Below are positions 41,825 through 49,626 of a stretch of 64,000 nucleotides of DNA, one piece after another. The notes beneath the pieces are model-generated. The model was not told where the DNA came from. It ran no database searches and saw only the letters and a list, made by a program, of their open reading frames with translations. How positions within the stretch are numbered: the stretch's first letter is position 1; each line of letters opens with the position of its first letter. Source of the DNA: Kribbella sp. ALI-6-A (lineage in GTDB: Bacteria > Actinomycetota > Actinomycetes > Propionibacteriales > Kribbellaceae); contig NZ_MTQN01000008.1 in NCBI RefSeq assembly GCF_001984195.1, positions 186,001-250,000 on the forward strand. Direction: 5' to 3'. The translations under genes and the position numbers were made by a program.

Positions 41825-42295
41825 ATGGTGAAACAGACCGGCCACAAGCCGATCGCGCAGAACCGTAAGGCGCGACACGACTACCACATCGACGACGTGG
41901 TGGAGGCCGGCCTTGTGCTGACGGGGACCGAGGTGAAGTCCCTGCGGCTGGGCCGGGCCTCGCTCGTCGACGCCTTCGGCTCGGTGCGCGGCCGCGAGCT
42001 GTGGCTGCAGAACATGCACATCCCGGAGTACACCCACGGCACCTGGACCAACCACGAGCCGCGGCGGACCCGCAAGCTGCTGCTGCACCGCGACGAGATG
42101 GAGAAGCTGATCAAGGCGGTCGAGCAGCAGGGCGTCACGCTGGTCCCGCTGTCGCTGTACTTCAAGGACGGCTACGCCAAGGTCGAGCTGGCCACCGCAC
42201 GCGGCAAGAAGGACTACGACAAGCGGCACGCGCTGGCCGAGCGCCAGGCCAACCGCGAGGCCCAGCGCGCCCTGTCGGACCGCAGCCGCCGCTGA
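41825..42295 (+). CDS. smpB: SsrA-binding protein SmpB
   Basis: 156 residues. [42 protein letters not shown] and [15 protein letters not shown] are the core; the C-terminal basic tail [23 protein letters not shown] enters the ribosomal decoding site. It binds tmRNA, whose gene lies 2.8 kb downstream on the same strand. ATG 41825. Follows the LytM gene by 21 bases. Confidence 0.97.
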   Translation: MVKQTGHKPIAQNRKARHDYHIDDVVEAGLVLTGTEVKSLRLGRASLVDAFGSVRGRELWLQNMHIPEYTHGTWTNHEPRRTRKLLLHRDEMEKLIKAVEQQGVTLVPLSLYFKDGYAKVELATARGKKDYDKRHALAERQANREAQRALSDRSRR

Positions 42296-42394
42296 CCCCG
42301 GCGAACGTCGTACGGAGTGCCCTGGGGTCGGCTCAGGGACGGCTCCGGGCGGCACCCGATGGGGTGAGCGGCGTTCGGGCCGCACAGTGGAGAC

Positions 42395-42955
42395 ATGTCC
42401 ACTTCAGAGCTGCTGGTGACGCCGGCCCAACGGGACCGTGCGGTCGAGATCCTGCAAGAGATGTACGCCGACGGCCGGCTGACCCACCTCGAGTTCGACT
42501 CCCGGCTCGAGCTGGCGCTGAAGGCCCGCACCCGCGCCGAGCTGAACGGCTCGTTCGACGGGCTGCTGGCCCGGCCGGTCCCCACCTACGCGCCGGCCGC
42601 GTTCACCCGCCCGGCCCCGCTGCAGCCCTACCAGAGCTCCGGTCGCGGGATGGGCACCATCTCGCACTGGCTCGGTTACCCGACGTTTTTCGTCGGCCCC
42701 GCCCTGGTGGTCGCGACGGCCGGCAAGACCAACCCGGTGGTGCGCAAGCACGCGGTCGAGGCGGTGAACTTCCAGATCAGCGCGCTCGCCCTGTTCACGC
42801 TGCTCGGCATCGTCACCGGCGTCACCGAGGGCTTCACCGGCTTCCTGTTCCCGATCGTCGGGCTGGTCTGGTTCGTGCTGACCGGCATCGGCGGCCTGGC
42901 CGCGATGATCGGCTCCGACTTCAAGTACCCGTTCACGCTGCGCCTGCTCAAGTAA
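42395..42955 (+). CDS. DUF1707 plus DUF4870-like membrane protein
   Basis: 186 residues. Residues 5-65 are DUF1707 (VTPAQRDRAVEILQEMYADGRLTHLEFDSRLELALKARTRAEL), a helical domain often N-terminal in actinobacterial membrane proteins. Residues 95-186 have three helices and the HAVEAVNFQISAL motif of DUF4870. Function unknown. A second DUF1707 protein is at 58589. Confidence 0.88.
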   Translation: MSTSELLVTPAQRDRAVEILQEMYADGRLTHLEFDSRLELALKARTRAELNGSFDGLLARPVPTYAPAAFTRPAPLQPYQSSGRGMGTISHWLGYPTFFVGPALVVATAGKTNPVVRKHAVEAVNFQISALALFTLLGIVTGVTEGFTGFLFPIVGLVWFVLTGIGGLAAMIGSDFKYPFTLRLLK

Positions 42956-43036
42956 CCGCCGCAACTTTCCTCCGGCCGGTCGCATCAAGTGGTGCATCGA
43001 TGCCTACTGGTGACCGGAACGAGGAGTGGACGGTTG

Positions 43037-44977
43037 ATGAGGTTCTGGGGACGACGAGCTGCCGGAGTGGGGACCGCGGTGGTGTCCGTGCTCGCGCTGT
43101 CGAGCGGGACGGCCGGCGCGGCTGACCCACCGGGGACGGTCGAGGTGAACCGGGTGCCGGCGCTGGAGCCGGCCATCAGGGTGGTGGACGCCTCGCCGTA
43201 CGGGGTGCTGTACAAGGCCGGCCCGCGGAACGCCTTCGCCGGCCGCACGATCACGTGGCTGAAGCCGACCGGGCGACCGGCGTACGAGATCTCGAGCGAC
43301 TTCCGGGCACTGCGCGGGGACAAGGTCTACGCACCGGGCGGGCGGTACCTGGTGATCGGGCGGACGCAGGAGCAGCGCTGCGCGCCGGACCTCGCGCCGC
43401 TCGAGCCGTGGACGTCGCCCGACGCGGCGTACACGTCCTTCGGCTGGATCGCCTCCGGCGGACGCCGGATCCACGTGTCCGCCGACGGTTGCCGGGTCGG
43501 TGGGACCGGGCCGGAGATCCAGGATTCCCAGCTGCTGGCGTCCGACGACCAGGGCTACGTACTGCGCGGTGGGACCGACAACGAGCTGGTCGAGCTCGAG
43601 TACCACTCGTACGCCGATCCCGGCACCGCGGTGAGGATCCAGGACGGCGGCCGCAACCGGTTCCCGCAAGGGATCGATCTCGAGGGCGACCAGGTCAGCT
43701 GGGCCAGCTACGAGTCGACCGAGCCGGTCCCGCACACGTCGTACGTCGTCCGCTCGACGACGACCGGTGGACCGGCGCGGGTCACCCGGATCGAGCAGGT
43801 GGTGCGCACGACGGCGATCAACGGGGCGGGCACCGGCTGGGCGGGCTGCGACGACAGCGTGACCGAGGATCGGTGCTCGGCGGGCTCGATCAGCGCGTCC
43901 GGGGTGGTGACGGAGCTCAAGGACAGCGAGTCGATCGGCGTGCACGACCAGCAGTACGTCGTCGACGTGTACGGACGGTCGCCGGGGCTGGACGCGATGG
44001 CCGTGGTGGGTGACGGCCTTCCGCGGACCCGGCTGGTGACGGTCGGGCTGCTCCCGCCGAAGAGCATCGGCGTCAGCCTCGGGGGCGGGTTCGTCGCCTA
44101 CCGGGACAACCAGGGGACTCTGTATCAGGCCCTTCAGCGCCGCAAGGTGGTCGAGACGTCGGGCGGGCTCGTGCTCGGGCCGCAACGGTCGGCCGGCGAC
44201 GTCGCCCCGATCGAGGCCGCGCAGGGCAGCGCCGGTACGGCGTACGTGGAACCGGTGCCGGGCGGCGACCTGTGGCTCTGGAAGTCCGACGGGACGCGGA
44301 CGCGGGTGTACGCCAACCAGTCCAGCGCGGACAAGGTCGTCGGGCCGCTGCAGCTGAGCGGGCATCGGCTGCTGTGGATCAAGGGACTGCTGACCGATCA
44401 AATGTGTGGACCGTGGGGCTGCGAAGGGATCTACGACGACCACCGGATGATGGTGTACGACCTGCGGACCGGGACGAACACGGAGATCGGTCCGCTCGGC
44501 CTCAACGCGAGGGTGGCGCTGTCCGGGGACCGGCTCGTCCACACCGACAGCACGTGGCGGATCCTGCAGCGGGATCTGCGCACCGGGACGGTCAGTGAGC
44601 TCAGAGGTGCGGGAGAGCCGGTCAGGAGTCTGGATCTCGAGGGCTCGGTCATCGGGTTCTCGACCTGTACGACGAACGACTGGGGTGGTTGCGGCGACAC
44701 GACGCTTGTCGTCCGGGACCTGGCGACAGCGGCCGCTCCGGTCGAGCGCGCGGCCTCCGGTGTCAGTAGCGTCCGGGTGTCGGCCGGGCAACTGGTCTAC
44801 AGCACCCTGGCGGCGATGGGATCCGGAGCCGAGCTGCACGTGTGGCGGCCAGGCTCTCCGGATGCGGTCCGCACGATCGGCCCGATGGCCGGCTGGGGGG
44901 TGTTCGACGCCGCGGACGGGAAGGCCGCCTGGATCGGCCCCGACGAGGTGGTCAGGCTGGCTCCGCTGCCGGCCTGA
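43037..44977 (+). CDS. Large secreted protein, predicted beta-propeller
   Basis: 646 residues from ATG 43037, with GAGGAG about 10 bases upstream. Signal peptide GVGTAVVSVLALSSGTAGAA. The rest is made of repeated beta-rich segments with recurring LDLEG/IDLEGDQVSW, GTNTEIGPLGLNARVALSGDRLVH and RDLRTGTVSEL units, suggesting a WD40/YVTN-like propeller. Several paired cysteines (GWAGCDDSVTEDRCSAG, CGPWGC, CTTNDWGGC) may form disulfides. No catalytic motif was recognised. It is followed by the ssrA promoter region. Confidence 0.78.
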   Translation: MRFWGRRAAGVGTAVVSVLALSSGTAGAADPPGTVEVNRVPALEPAIRVVDASPYGVLYKAGPRNAFAGRTITWLKPTGRPAYEISSDFRALRGDKVYAPGGRYLVIGRTQEQRCAPDLAPLEPWTSPDAAYTSFGWIASGGRRIHVSADGCRVGGTGPEIQDSQLLASDDQGYVLRGGTDNELVELEYHSYADPGTAVRIQDGGRNRFPQGIDLEGDQVSWASYESTEPVPHTSYVVRSTTTGGPARVTRIEQVVRTTAINGAGTGWAGCDDSVTEDRCSAGSISASGVVTELKDSESIGVHDQQYVVDVYGRSPGLDAMAVVGDGLPRTRLVTVGLLPPKSIGVSLGGGFVAYRDNQGTLYQALQRRKVVETSGGLVLGPQRSAGDVAPIEAAQGSAGTAYVEPVPGGDLWLWKSDGTRTRVYANQSSADKVVGPLQLSGHRLLWIKGLLTDQMCGPWGCEGIYDDHRMMVYDLRTGTNTEIGPLGLNARVALSGDRLVHTDSTWRILQRDLRTGTVSELRGAGEPVRSLDLEGSVIGFSTCTTNDWGGCGDTTLVVRDLATAAAPVERAASGVSSVRVSAGQLVYSTLAAMGSGAELHVWRPGSPDAVRTIGPMAGWGVFDAADGKAAWIGPDEVVRLAPLPA

Positions 44978-45021
44978 GGAATGCCAGGTGCGGTTCGCTC
45001 GTTGGACTTGGTAGTGTTGAT

Positions 45022-45049
45022 CTCCTACGGACCTTCGGGTCCGTAGGAG
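45022..45049 (+). promoter_or_regulatory. 12-base hairpin with UUCG loop just upstream of ssrA
   Basis: CTCCTACGGACC-TTCG-GGTCCGTAGGAG: perfect stem and an extra-stable C(UUCG)G loop. TAGTGT at 45012-45017 could be an ssrA -10 box with start near 45024, placing the hairpin in the 5' leader of pre-tmRNA; it may also terminate the upstream gene. No T-run. Confidence 0.65.
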
Positions 45050-45064
45050 TTTGACAACTCAACA

Positions 45065-45444
45065 GGGGGTGAACGGTTTCGACTTTGGACGTACGTTCCA
45101 AGAGAAGCGGGCCGAGGATCCAGGGTTATCTCGTTAACGATCTCTGGAAACCAATAACTGCCAACGCTAACGCGCGCAGTAGCTTCGCTCTCGCCGCCTG
45201 ACGGCCTGAGCACTTAAGAAGCGGTCAGCCCGGGGTTGCTTCCGACCCGGTTCCTGGCCTCAGCTAGGAAGCTTGCTTCGTCAGCCCGGTCACGGGGTTG
45301 ACGCGGGACATTTACAGTGACTGAGTCTGTCAGCGACGTGTCTGTACGAGCGCTGGGACTGAGAAAACGACAATTCAGACTGCGCCCGGAGAAGTCTTGG
45401 GTCGGCGCCGAAGGACGCGGGTTCGATTCCCGCCACCTCCACCA
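45065..45444 (+). ncRNA. ssrA: Transfer-messenger RNA (tmRNA)
   Basis: About 380 nt. The 5' end GGGGGTGAACGGTTTCGAC and 3' end GGTTCGATTCCCGCCACC-TCCACCA are the tRNA-like halves; GGGGGTG pairs with CACCTCC (one G-U), leaving A-CCA. CCA is encoded. The resume codon GCC is at 45160 and the tag frame GCC...TGA runs to 45201, giving ANANARSSFALAA, ending in the ALAA degradation signal. It rescues stalled ribosomes with SmpB (41825). Pseudoknot segments fill the rest. A strong hairpin follows. Confidence 0.95.
45160..45201 (+). other. tmRNA tag-peptide reading frame
   Basis: Thirteen codons and TGA inside tmRNA: ANANARSSFALAA. The resume point is inferred from the family pattern (an Ala codon following AATAACT) and from the ALAA ending. 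Confidence 0.85.
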
Positions 45445-45456
45445 CCCCTTGAATGT

Positions 45457-45501
45457 CACGACCAAGCCCCGGCAGCCTCAGGTTGCCGGGGCTTGGTCGT
45501 G
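45457..45501. terminator. Terminator hairpin after ssrA
   Basis: Perfect 18-base arms (45457-45474, 45484-45501) with a 9-base loop, 12 bases after the tmRNA CCA and 7 bases before the convergent gene's stop. Serves both directions. Confidence 0.85.
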
Positions 45502-45508
45502 CCCGGGG

Positions 45509-45940
45509 TCAGTACGCGTAGCGCTTGACGGTCTCGGGGTGGATGACGATGCGAACCTGGGCCTCGCTCAGGATCCCGGCCAGGTCCTCGGCCCGGGTCG
45601 GGTCGTCGAGGTCCCAGTAGCGGGCGGCCAACCGCTCGGCCAGGGCGTGCCCGCCGTCCGGTTCCACCGTCGCGCGGCCGGCGACCGACACCCAGCGCTC
45701 GCGTTCACCCACCGGTGCCGCGACGACGATCGAGGCGCGGGGATCGCGGCGCAGGCGCCGTACCTTGACCGTGTCCGGACCGGTGAACAGCTGCATCGTG
45801 CCCTCGGCGGTGACCTCGAACCAGACCGGCCGGGGTTGGGCCGGCACGGGCCCGTCGGCCACGGACAGGAACCCGTAGAGCGGCCGCCGGAGGAACTCGA
45901 GGTCCTCGGTGGTCAGTGAACTGGCGTCGTCGGTGCTCAT
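45509..45940 (-). CDS. PPOX-class probable F420-dependent oxidoreductase
   Basis: 143 residues, split-barrel flavin/deazaflavin fold. LEFLRRPLYGFLSVADGPVPAQPRPVWFEV, TMQLFTGPDTVKVRRLRRDPRASIVVAAP and RWVSVAGRATVE are family hallmarks (R-x-x-R-x-x-x-D-P). ATG 45940; the frame is open upstream but only antisense to its neighbour. Divergent from the LLM oxidoreductase at 46045 (104-base spacer), so both may be F420-linked. Ends at the ssrA terminator. Confidence 0.87.
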   Translation of the reverse strand: MSTDDASSLTTEDLEFLRRPLYGFLSVADGPVPAQPRPVWFEVTAEGTMQLFTGPDTVKVRRLRRDPRASIVVAAPVGERERWVSVAGRATVEPDGGHALAERLAARYWDLDDPTRAEDLAGILSEAQVRIVIHPETVKRYAY

Positions 45941-46044
45941 CACAGCCCTTCTGATCGGCATTGGGTGAGTACCTTCCATTGAACTCGACCGCGACCGGCG
46001 ACATTTCCAGGAACACCGAGCCGATGCCGCGGGTTGCTGCTGAT

Positions 46045-46860
46045 ATGACGATCGAACTGGGGTTGATTCTGCCGACGTCCACGCCGGACCCGAGCACGCC
46101 GGTCCTGGGCGATGTGCGGGCGGCGGCGCGCACGGCCGAAGAGGCAGGAGTGGAGTCGGTGTGGTCGACCGATCACCTGATCGCCAGTGCGCCGATGCTG
46201 GACAGCACGGTGGTGCTGGCGACGGCGGCAGCGGTGACCGAGCGGGTGAAGATCGGGTACGGCGTGATGCTGCTCGCGCTCCGGCCGGTCGCATGGGCCG
46301 CGAAGCAGGTCAGCAGCTTGCAGTACGTGTCGGGGGACCGGGTGCTGCTCGGCGTCGGGACGGGCAACCCGGCGCACGGGGACGTCGGCTGGCGCGCGGC
46401 CGGTACGTCGTACGCGGACCGCGGGCGGCGGACCGACGAGGCGCTGGCGGTGCTGCCGGATCTGATCGCGGGGCGCACGGCGCGCGTGGACGAGGACTTC
46501 GAGGCGGCGATCGCGCCGGGCGCCACTGTCCCGCCGATTCTCGTCGCGGGCGACGGGCCCAAGGCGGTGGAGCGCGCCGCTCGGTTCGGCGACGGGTGGG
46601 TGTCGATCGCACTCTCGGTCGACGACGTGCCGGCGCGGATCGCGGCGCTGGATGAGCTGGCGGCGCGATCCGACCGGGCCCGGCCGGAGGTGACGATCGT
46701 CGCGCCGCAGCTGCATGCGGACCTCGCCAAGGCGGCCGCGCAAGTGGCGGCGTACGGGGAGGCGGGGGTTGCGCGGCTGATCCTGCCGCCGACCGGGAGC
46801 GAGTGGGAGCGCGACTACGCCTGGGCGGGTGAGCTGCAGGCCGAGGTCACCCGGGGCTGA
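46045..46860 (+). CDS. LLM-class probable F420-dependent oxidoreductase
   Basis: 271 residues from ATG 46045, where the family N-terminus MTIELGLILPTSTPD begins. RTAEEAGVESVWSTDHLI, VKIGYGVMLLALRPVAWAAKQVSSLQYVSGDRVLLGVGTGNP and RAARFGDGWVSI are the bacterial luciferase-like pattern. No clear Shine-Dalgarno site is present. Hydride-transfer enzyme of unknown substrate. Confidence 0.88.
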   Translation: MTIELGLILPTSTPDPSTPVLGDVRAAARTAEEAGVESVWSTDHLIASAPMLDSTVVLATAAAVTERVKIGYGVMLLALRPVAWAAKQVSSLQYVSGDRVLLGVGTGNPAHGDVGWRAAGTSYADRGRRTDEALAVLPDLIAGRTARVDEDFEAAIAPGATVPPILVAGDGPKAVERAARFGDGWVSIALSVDDVPARIAALDELAARSDRARPEVTIVAPQLHADLAKAAAQVAAYGEAGVARLILPPTGSEWERDYAWAGELQAEVTRG

Positions 46861-46882
46861 GCTCCCACCCGGAGGTTCGGGC

Positions 46883-47206
46883 TCACTTCCTCGTGACGAG
46901 CCCGAACACCAAGCTGACGAGTCCGGCCACGCCGACCGTGATGCTCGTGATCACGAACCCTCGAAGGAACGTCGAGAACCTCGCGGCGTCGCCTCCTCCG
47001 CCGAGGAGGAAGAGCGCGAACGGCATGACCAGGATGACGAGAGCAAAGGCCAGCAGCACAGCTCCGAGAATGAGGGCGGTCACGCTGAGCCGCTTTCGGG
47101 TCGACTGTTCGGCGGGTGGTTGATGGGGGAACAGCGGTTGGTGCGGAGGGAAGTTTCCCCGCCGCGGGTCGTTGGCCCCTGGATGGCCCGGCGCGGACTG
47201 TGACAT
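46883..47206 (-). CDS. Small two-helix membrane protein
   Basis: 107 residues: a Pro/His-rich cytoplasmic head (PRRGNFPPHQPLFPHQPPAE), a basic RKR, then two helices (VTALILGAVLLAFALVILVMPF and FVITSITVGVAGLVSLVFGLV). Resembles short DUF4190-like proteins; function unknown. Converges on the LLM gene with a 22-base gap. Confidence 0.7.
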   Translation of the reverse strand: MSQSAPGHPGANDPRRGNFPPHQPLFPHQPPAEQSTRKRLSVTALILGAVLLAFALVILVMPFALFLLGGGGDAARFSTFLRGFVITSITVGVAGLVSLVFGLVTRK

Positions 47207-47251
47207 GCCTGGACACTACCTGCCGACGGGCTCTGCGGACCGCCCGCCGCG

Positions 47252-47959
47252 TCAGCCCTCGGATGTGGAGTAGTGCGCGGTCCACCAGGGCTTCCAGCGC
47301 TCGTCGATCGTGTCGCGGGTTGCGTCGTCCACGCCGTACAGGGTGAGGACGGCCATCGCGGCGCCGGCGGGCTTCTGCTCGTTCGGGCCGACGTGGCTGA
47401 GCACGAGCAGGCCGTTGCCCCAGCCGTCGACGGTCAGGCCGCGCTGGTGCTCGGAGACGAACCACACCGTGCCGGTGGCGCGCTCGCCGAGCAGGTCCAT
47501 CTCGTACGGCGAACCGACGGGCAGGTCCGGCAGCTTGAACTGGTCAGAGCCCGTGCCGGAGTAGAAGAGCGTGCGCCGCGGCTCGTCCGGGTGGTGCTCC
47601 AGCGCGAAGCGGAGCTGCTGCAGGAACGTCGTCCAGCCCTCGGTGATGTCGTCGTAGTAGGCCTCCCAGTCGGGGTCGTCGCCGTGCGGTGCGCGGGTCA
47701 GCGTGATCCGGGCGCCGCCCTCGGCAGGCTCGACCTCGAACCGGTCGCCACCCTGGATCTCCAGCACCCGCGCCTCGGGGTTGTCCTCGGTGACGTGGGT
47801 GAAGTAGATCAGGTCGATCTCCTGGTCGAGACTGCCGTCGACTCCGCCCTCGTACTCCCAGCCGTGCCAGTGCCGGATCTTGTCCTTGTCGCGCAGCGCC
47901 TGCCAGACCGCCTCGACCGGCGCGGCCACGGTGACGACGATCTTCGGGGTCTCGCTCAT
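47252..47959 (-). CDS. SRPBCC/AHSA1-family protein
   Basis: 235 residues. KIVVTVAAPVEAVWQALRDKDKIRHWHGWEYEG and EGWTTFLQQLRFALEHH are AHSA1-like. The second half (from about 140) is an extra domain with FVSEHQRGLTVDGWGNGLLVLSHVGP that repeats START-like strands. ATG 47959 has GGAGAGG upstream and overlaps the ArsR stop (ATGA). ArsR/AHSA1 pairs are common; the ArsR protein probably represses it. Confidence 0.86.
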   Translation of the reverse strand: MSETPKIVVTVAAPVEAVWQALRDKDKIRHWHGWEYEGGVDGSLDQEIDLIYFTHVTEDNPEARVLEIQGGDRFEVEPAEGGARITLTRAPHGDDPDWEAYYDDITEGWTTFLQQLRFALEHHPDEPRRTLFYSGTGSDQFKLPDLPVGSPYEMDLLGERATGTVWFVSEHQRGLTVDGWGNGLLVLSHVGPNEQKPAGAAMAVLTLYGVDDATRDTIDERWKPWWTAHYSTSEG

Positions 47960-48534
47960 CGGGAGTCCTCTCCTTCTTCGGTACGGCGTACTGCGGGGTG
48001 GCCGCCGGCGATCAGGCGGTAGGGCCGGCCGTCTTCGGTGTCGAAGGCCTCGACCACCTGGCGGACCGCCTCGGTCAGGGCGTCGGTGAACCGGTGCACG
48101 TCGCCCGGCGCGCCGAACCGGACCTCGGTCTCCAGCGTGAAGGTGAGCAGACGTTTGCCCGCGGCATCGGCTTTGCGCTGCATCCCGGCGACGTCCCGGA
48201 CGGTGCCGGCGGCAACTTCCACCAGGTGCTCGGCGGCGTACTGGTCGTGGATCGCGGTGAACGCCCGGCCCATCAGGCCCGGATCGACCACGATCGTCGC
48301 GGAGGCGCGCAGGATCCGCTCGGTGAAGCCGCGACGCTGCCGCTGCTCGACGAGCTCGACCAGTCCGGCCTTCTCGAGTTCCTTGAGGTGGTAGTTCACC
48401 CGTTGGCGCGGCAGCTCCAGCGCAGCGGCCAGCTGGGTCGCCGAGGACGGCTCGCGCAACAGCTCCAGCAGCTGCCGCCGGATCGGCGACAAGGCGATCC
48501 GCACGGTCTCCGGTTCGTCGACGTAGGCCTGCAT
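47956..48534 (-). CDS. ArsR-type winged-helix regulator
   Basis: 192 residues. RIALSPIRRQLLELLREPSSATQLAAALELPRQRVNYHLKELEKAGLVELVEQRQRRGFTERI is the winged HTH. The C-terminal 110 residues form an unrecognised helical domain. Start ATG 48534. Upstream lies a 24-base palindrome overlapping a TTGACA box. Coupled to the SRPBCC gene. Confidence 0.9.
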   Translation of the reverse strand: MQAYVDEPETVRIALSPIRRQLLELLREPSSATQLAAALELPRQRVNYHLKELEKAGLVELVEQRQRRGFTERILRASATIVVDPGLMGRAFTAIHDQYAAEHLVEVAAGTVRDVAGMQRKADAAGKRLLTFTLETEVRFGAPGDVHRFTDALTEAVRQVVEAFDTEDGRPYRLIAGGHPAVRRTEEGEDSR

Positions 48535-48548
48535 GCGACCCAGCGTCG

Positions 48549-48572
48549 TATTGACAGTTTAATTTGTCAATA
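48549..48572. promoter_or_regulatory. ArsR-type operator
   Basis: TATTGACA-gtttaatt-TGTCAATA, perfect 8-base arms, 15 bases upstream of the ArsR start. It is AT-rich against a GC-rich background and includes a TTGACA (-35-like) element on the minus strand, so occupancy would block transcription. Confidence 0.75.
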
Positions 48573-48579
48573 GCCCAGC

Positions 48580-48682
48580 GCGGACGCCCACCACTGACCA
48601 ACCACCCGTCGCAGCGCCAAACAACGGCGTGTCGCGGCGTGTCGCGGCGCGTCGGGTTGGTTGATCAGTGGTGGGCGTCCGC
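48580..48682. repeat. 103-base inverted repeat, copy B
   Basis: Perfect 18-base outer arms (48580-48597, 48665-48682), continued inward with one mismatch and a 1-base slip. The right arm, read on the minus strand, contains GACGCCCACCACTGATCAA, close to copy A (30339). The interior holds a GGCGTGTCGC repeat twice plus a third imperfect copy (48627-48655). It lies in the divergent spacer between the ArsR and nucleotidyltransferase genes. Confidence 0.8.
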
Positions 48683-48708
48683 CCCTGTCGATGCGGCAGC
48701 ATGAGGGC

Positions 48709-49626
48709 ATGGCGATCGAGGGGCCGCAGTTGCCGGTCGGGACTCAGGTGGTGCTGCGGGTCGCGGGGCCGGACGACGCCGGCGGTACGGCGCAGCGTGG
48801 CGCGACCGGGCGGATCGGCGGGGTGACGGCCGACGGGCGGTACGAGGTGCGGCTGGTGGATGGCCGGGGGACGGTCGCCCGGCGGGACCAGTTGAGTCTG
48901 CGTACGGCGTACCAGGACGATGCGATCGGGCTGGAAGCGCCGGACGGCGATCTGCTCGTGCGGGAACGGACGATCTACGCGGCTGTCGTGGGGTCGCGGG
49001 CATTCGGACTCGACACGGACGCGTCGGACACCGACACCCGCGGGGTCTACGTGGCGCCGACCGAGGCGTTCTGGTCGCTGGCCAAGCCGCCGACGCATGT
49101 GGACGGTCCGGAGCCGGAGTGGTTCTCCTGGGAGGTCGAGCGGTTCTGCGAACTCGCGCTCAAGGGTAACCCGAATCTGCTCGAGGTCCTGCACTCCCCG
49201 CTCGTGGTCACCTGTACGCCGCTTGGCGAGGAGCTGCTCGAACTCCGCACGGCGTTCCTGTCGCAACTCGCGTACCAGACCTACTCGGGGTACGTGCTGA
49301 GCCAGTTCAAGAAGCTGGAGGCGGATTTCCGGCGGGACGGTGCGCCGAAGTGGAAGCACGTCATGCACCTGATCCGCCTGTTGCTGTCGGCACGAACCCT
49401 GCTGGCTGACGGCCGGCTCGTCGTCGACGTCGGAGCCGATCGCGAGCGGCTGCTGCAGGTCAAGGCCGGTGCGTTGCCCTGGGACGAGGTCGAGCGCTGG
49501 CGGCTCGACCTGCACGAGCAACTCGACCGTGCGCTGGCGAAAACCATGCTGCCCGCGACGCCCGATGTCGCTAGGGTCGACACCTGGTTGAGGTCGGTTC
49601 GGCGAAGGAGCATCGGTGACGCGTGA
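48709..49626 (+). CDS. Nucleotidyltransferase of DNA polymerase beta superfamily (COG3541-like), with N-terminal extension
   Basis: 305 residues. The first 70 form a small barrel-like domain (VGTQVVLRVAGPDDAGGTAQRGATGRIGGV ... RYEVRLVDGRGTVARRDQLSL). Then the nucleotidyltransferase motif AAVVGSRAFGLDTDASDTDTRGVYVAP (GS and DxD), followed by helical segments including LALKGNPNLLEVLHSPLVV and YSGYVLSQFKKL typical of the family. ATG 48709. It overlaps the next gene by 11 bases. Related proteins are linked to RNA repair or tRNA handling; substrate unknown. Confidence 0.88.
   Translation: MAIEGPQLPVGTQVVLRVAGPDDAGGTAQRGATGRIGGVTADGRYEVRLVDGRGTVARRDQLSLRTAYQDDAIGLEAPDGDLLVRERTIYAAVVGSRAFGLDTDASDTDTRGVYVAPTEAFWSLAKPPTHVDGPEPEWFSWEVERFCELALKGNPNLLEVLHSPLVVTCTPLGEELLELRTAFLSQLAYQTYSGYVLSQFKKLEADFRRDGAPKWKHVMHLIRLLLSARTLLADGRLVVDVGADRERLLQVKAGALPWDEVERWRLDLHEQLDRALAKTMLPATPDVARVDTWLRSVRRRSIGDA

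Noticed and set aside
43004..44839. 611-residue minus-strand frame opposite the secreted propeller-like protein
   Set aside because: Antisense; the plus-strand frame has a signal peptide, ribosome site and repeats, the minus-strand one has only Arg/Pro/Ala-rich sequence.
45061..45465. Minus- and plus-strand open frames across the tmRNA region
   Set aside because: They lie in a convincing tmRNA with paired acceptor ends and a tag frame.
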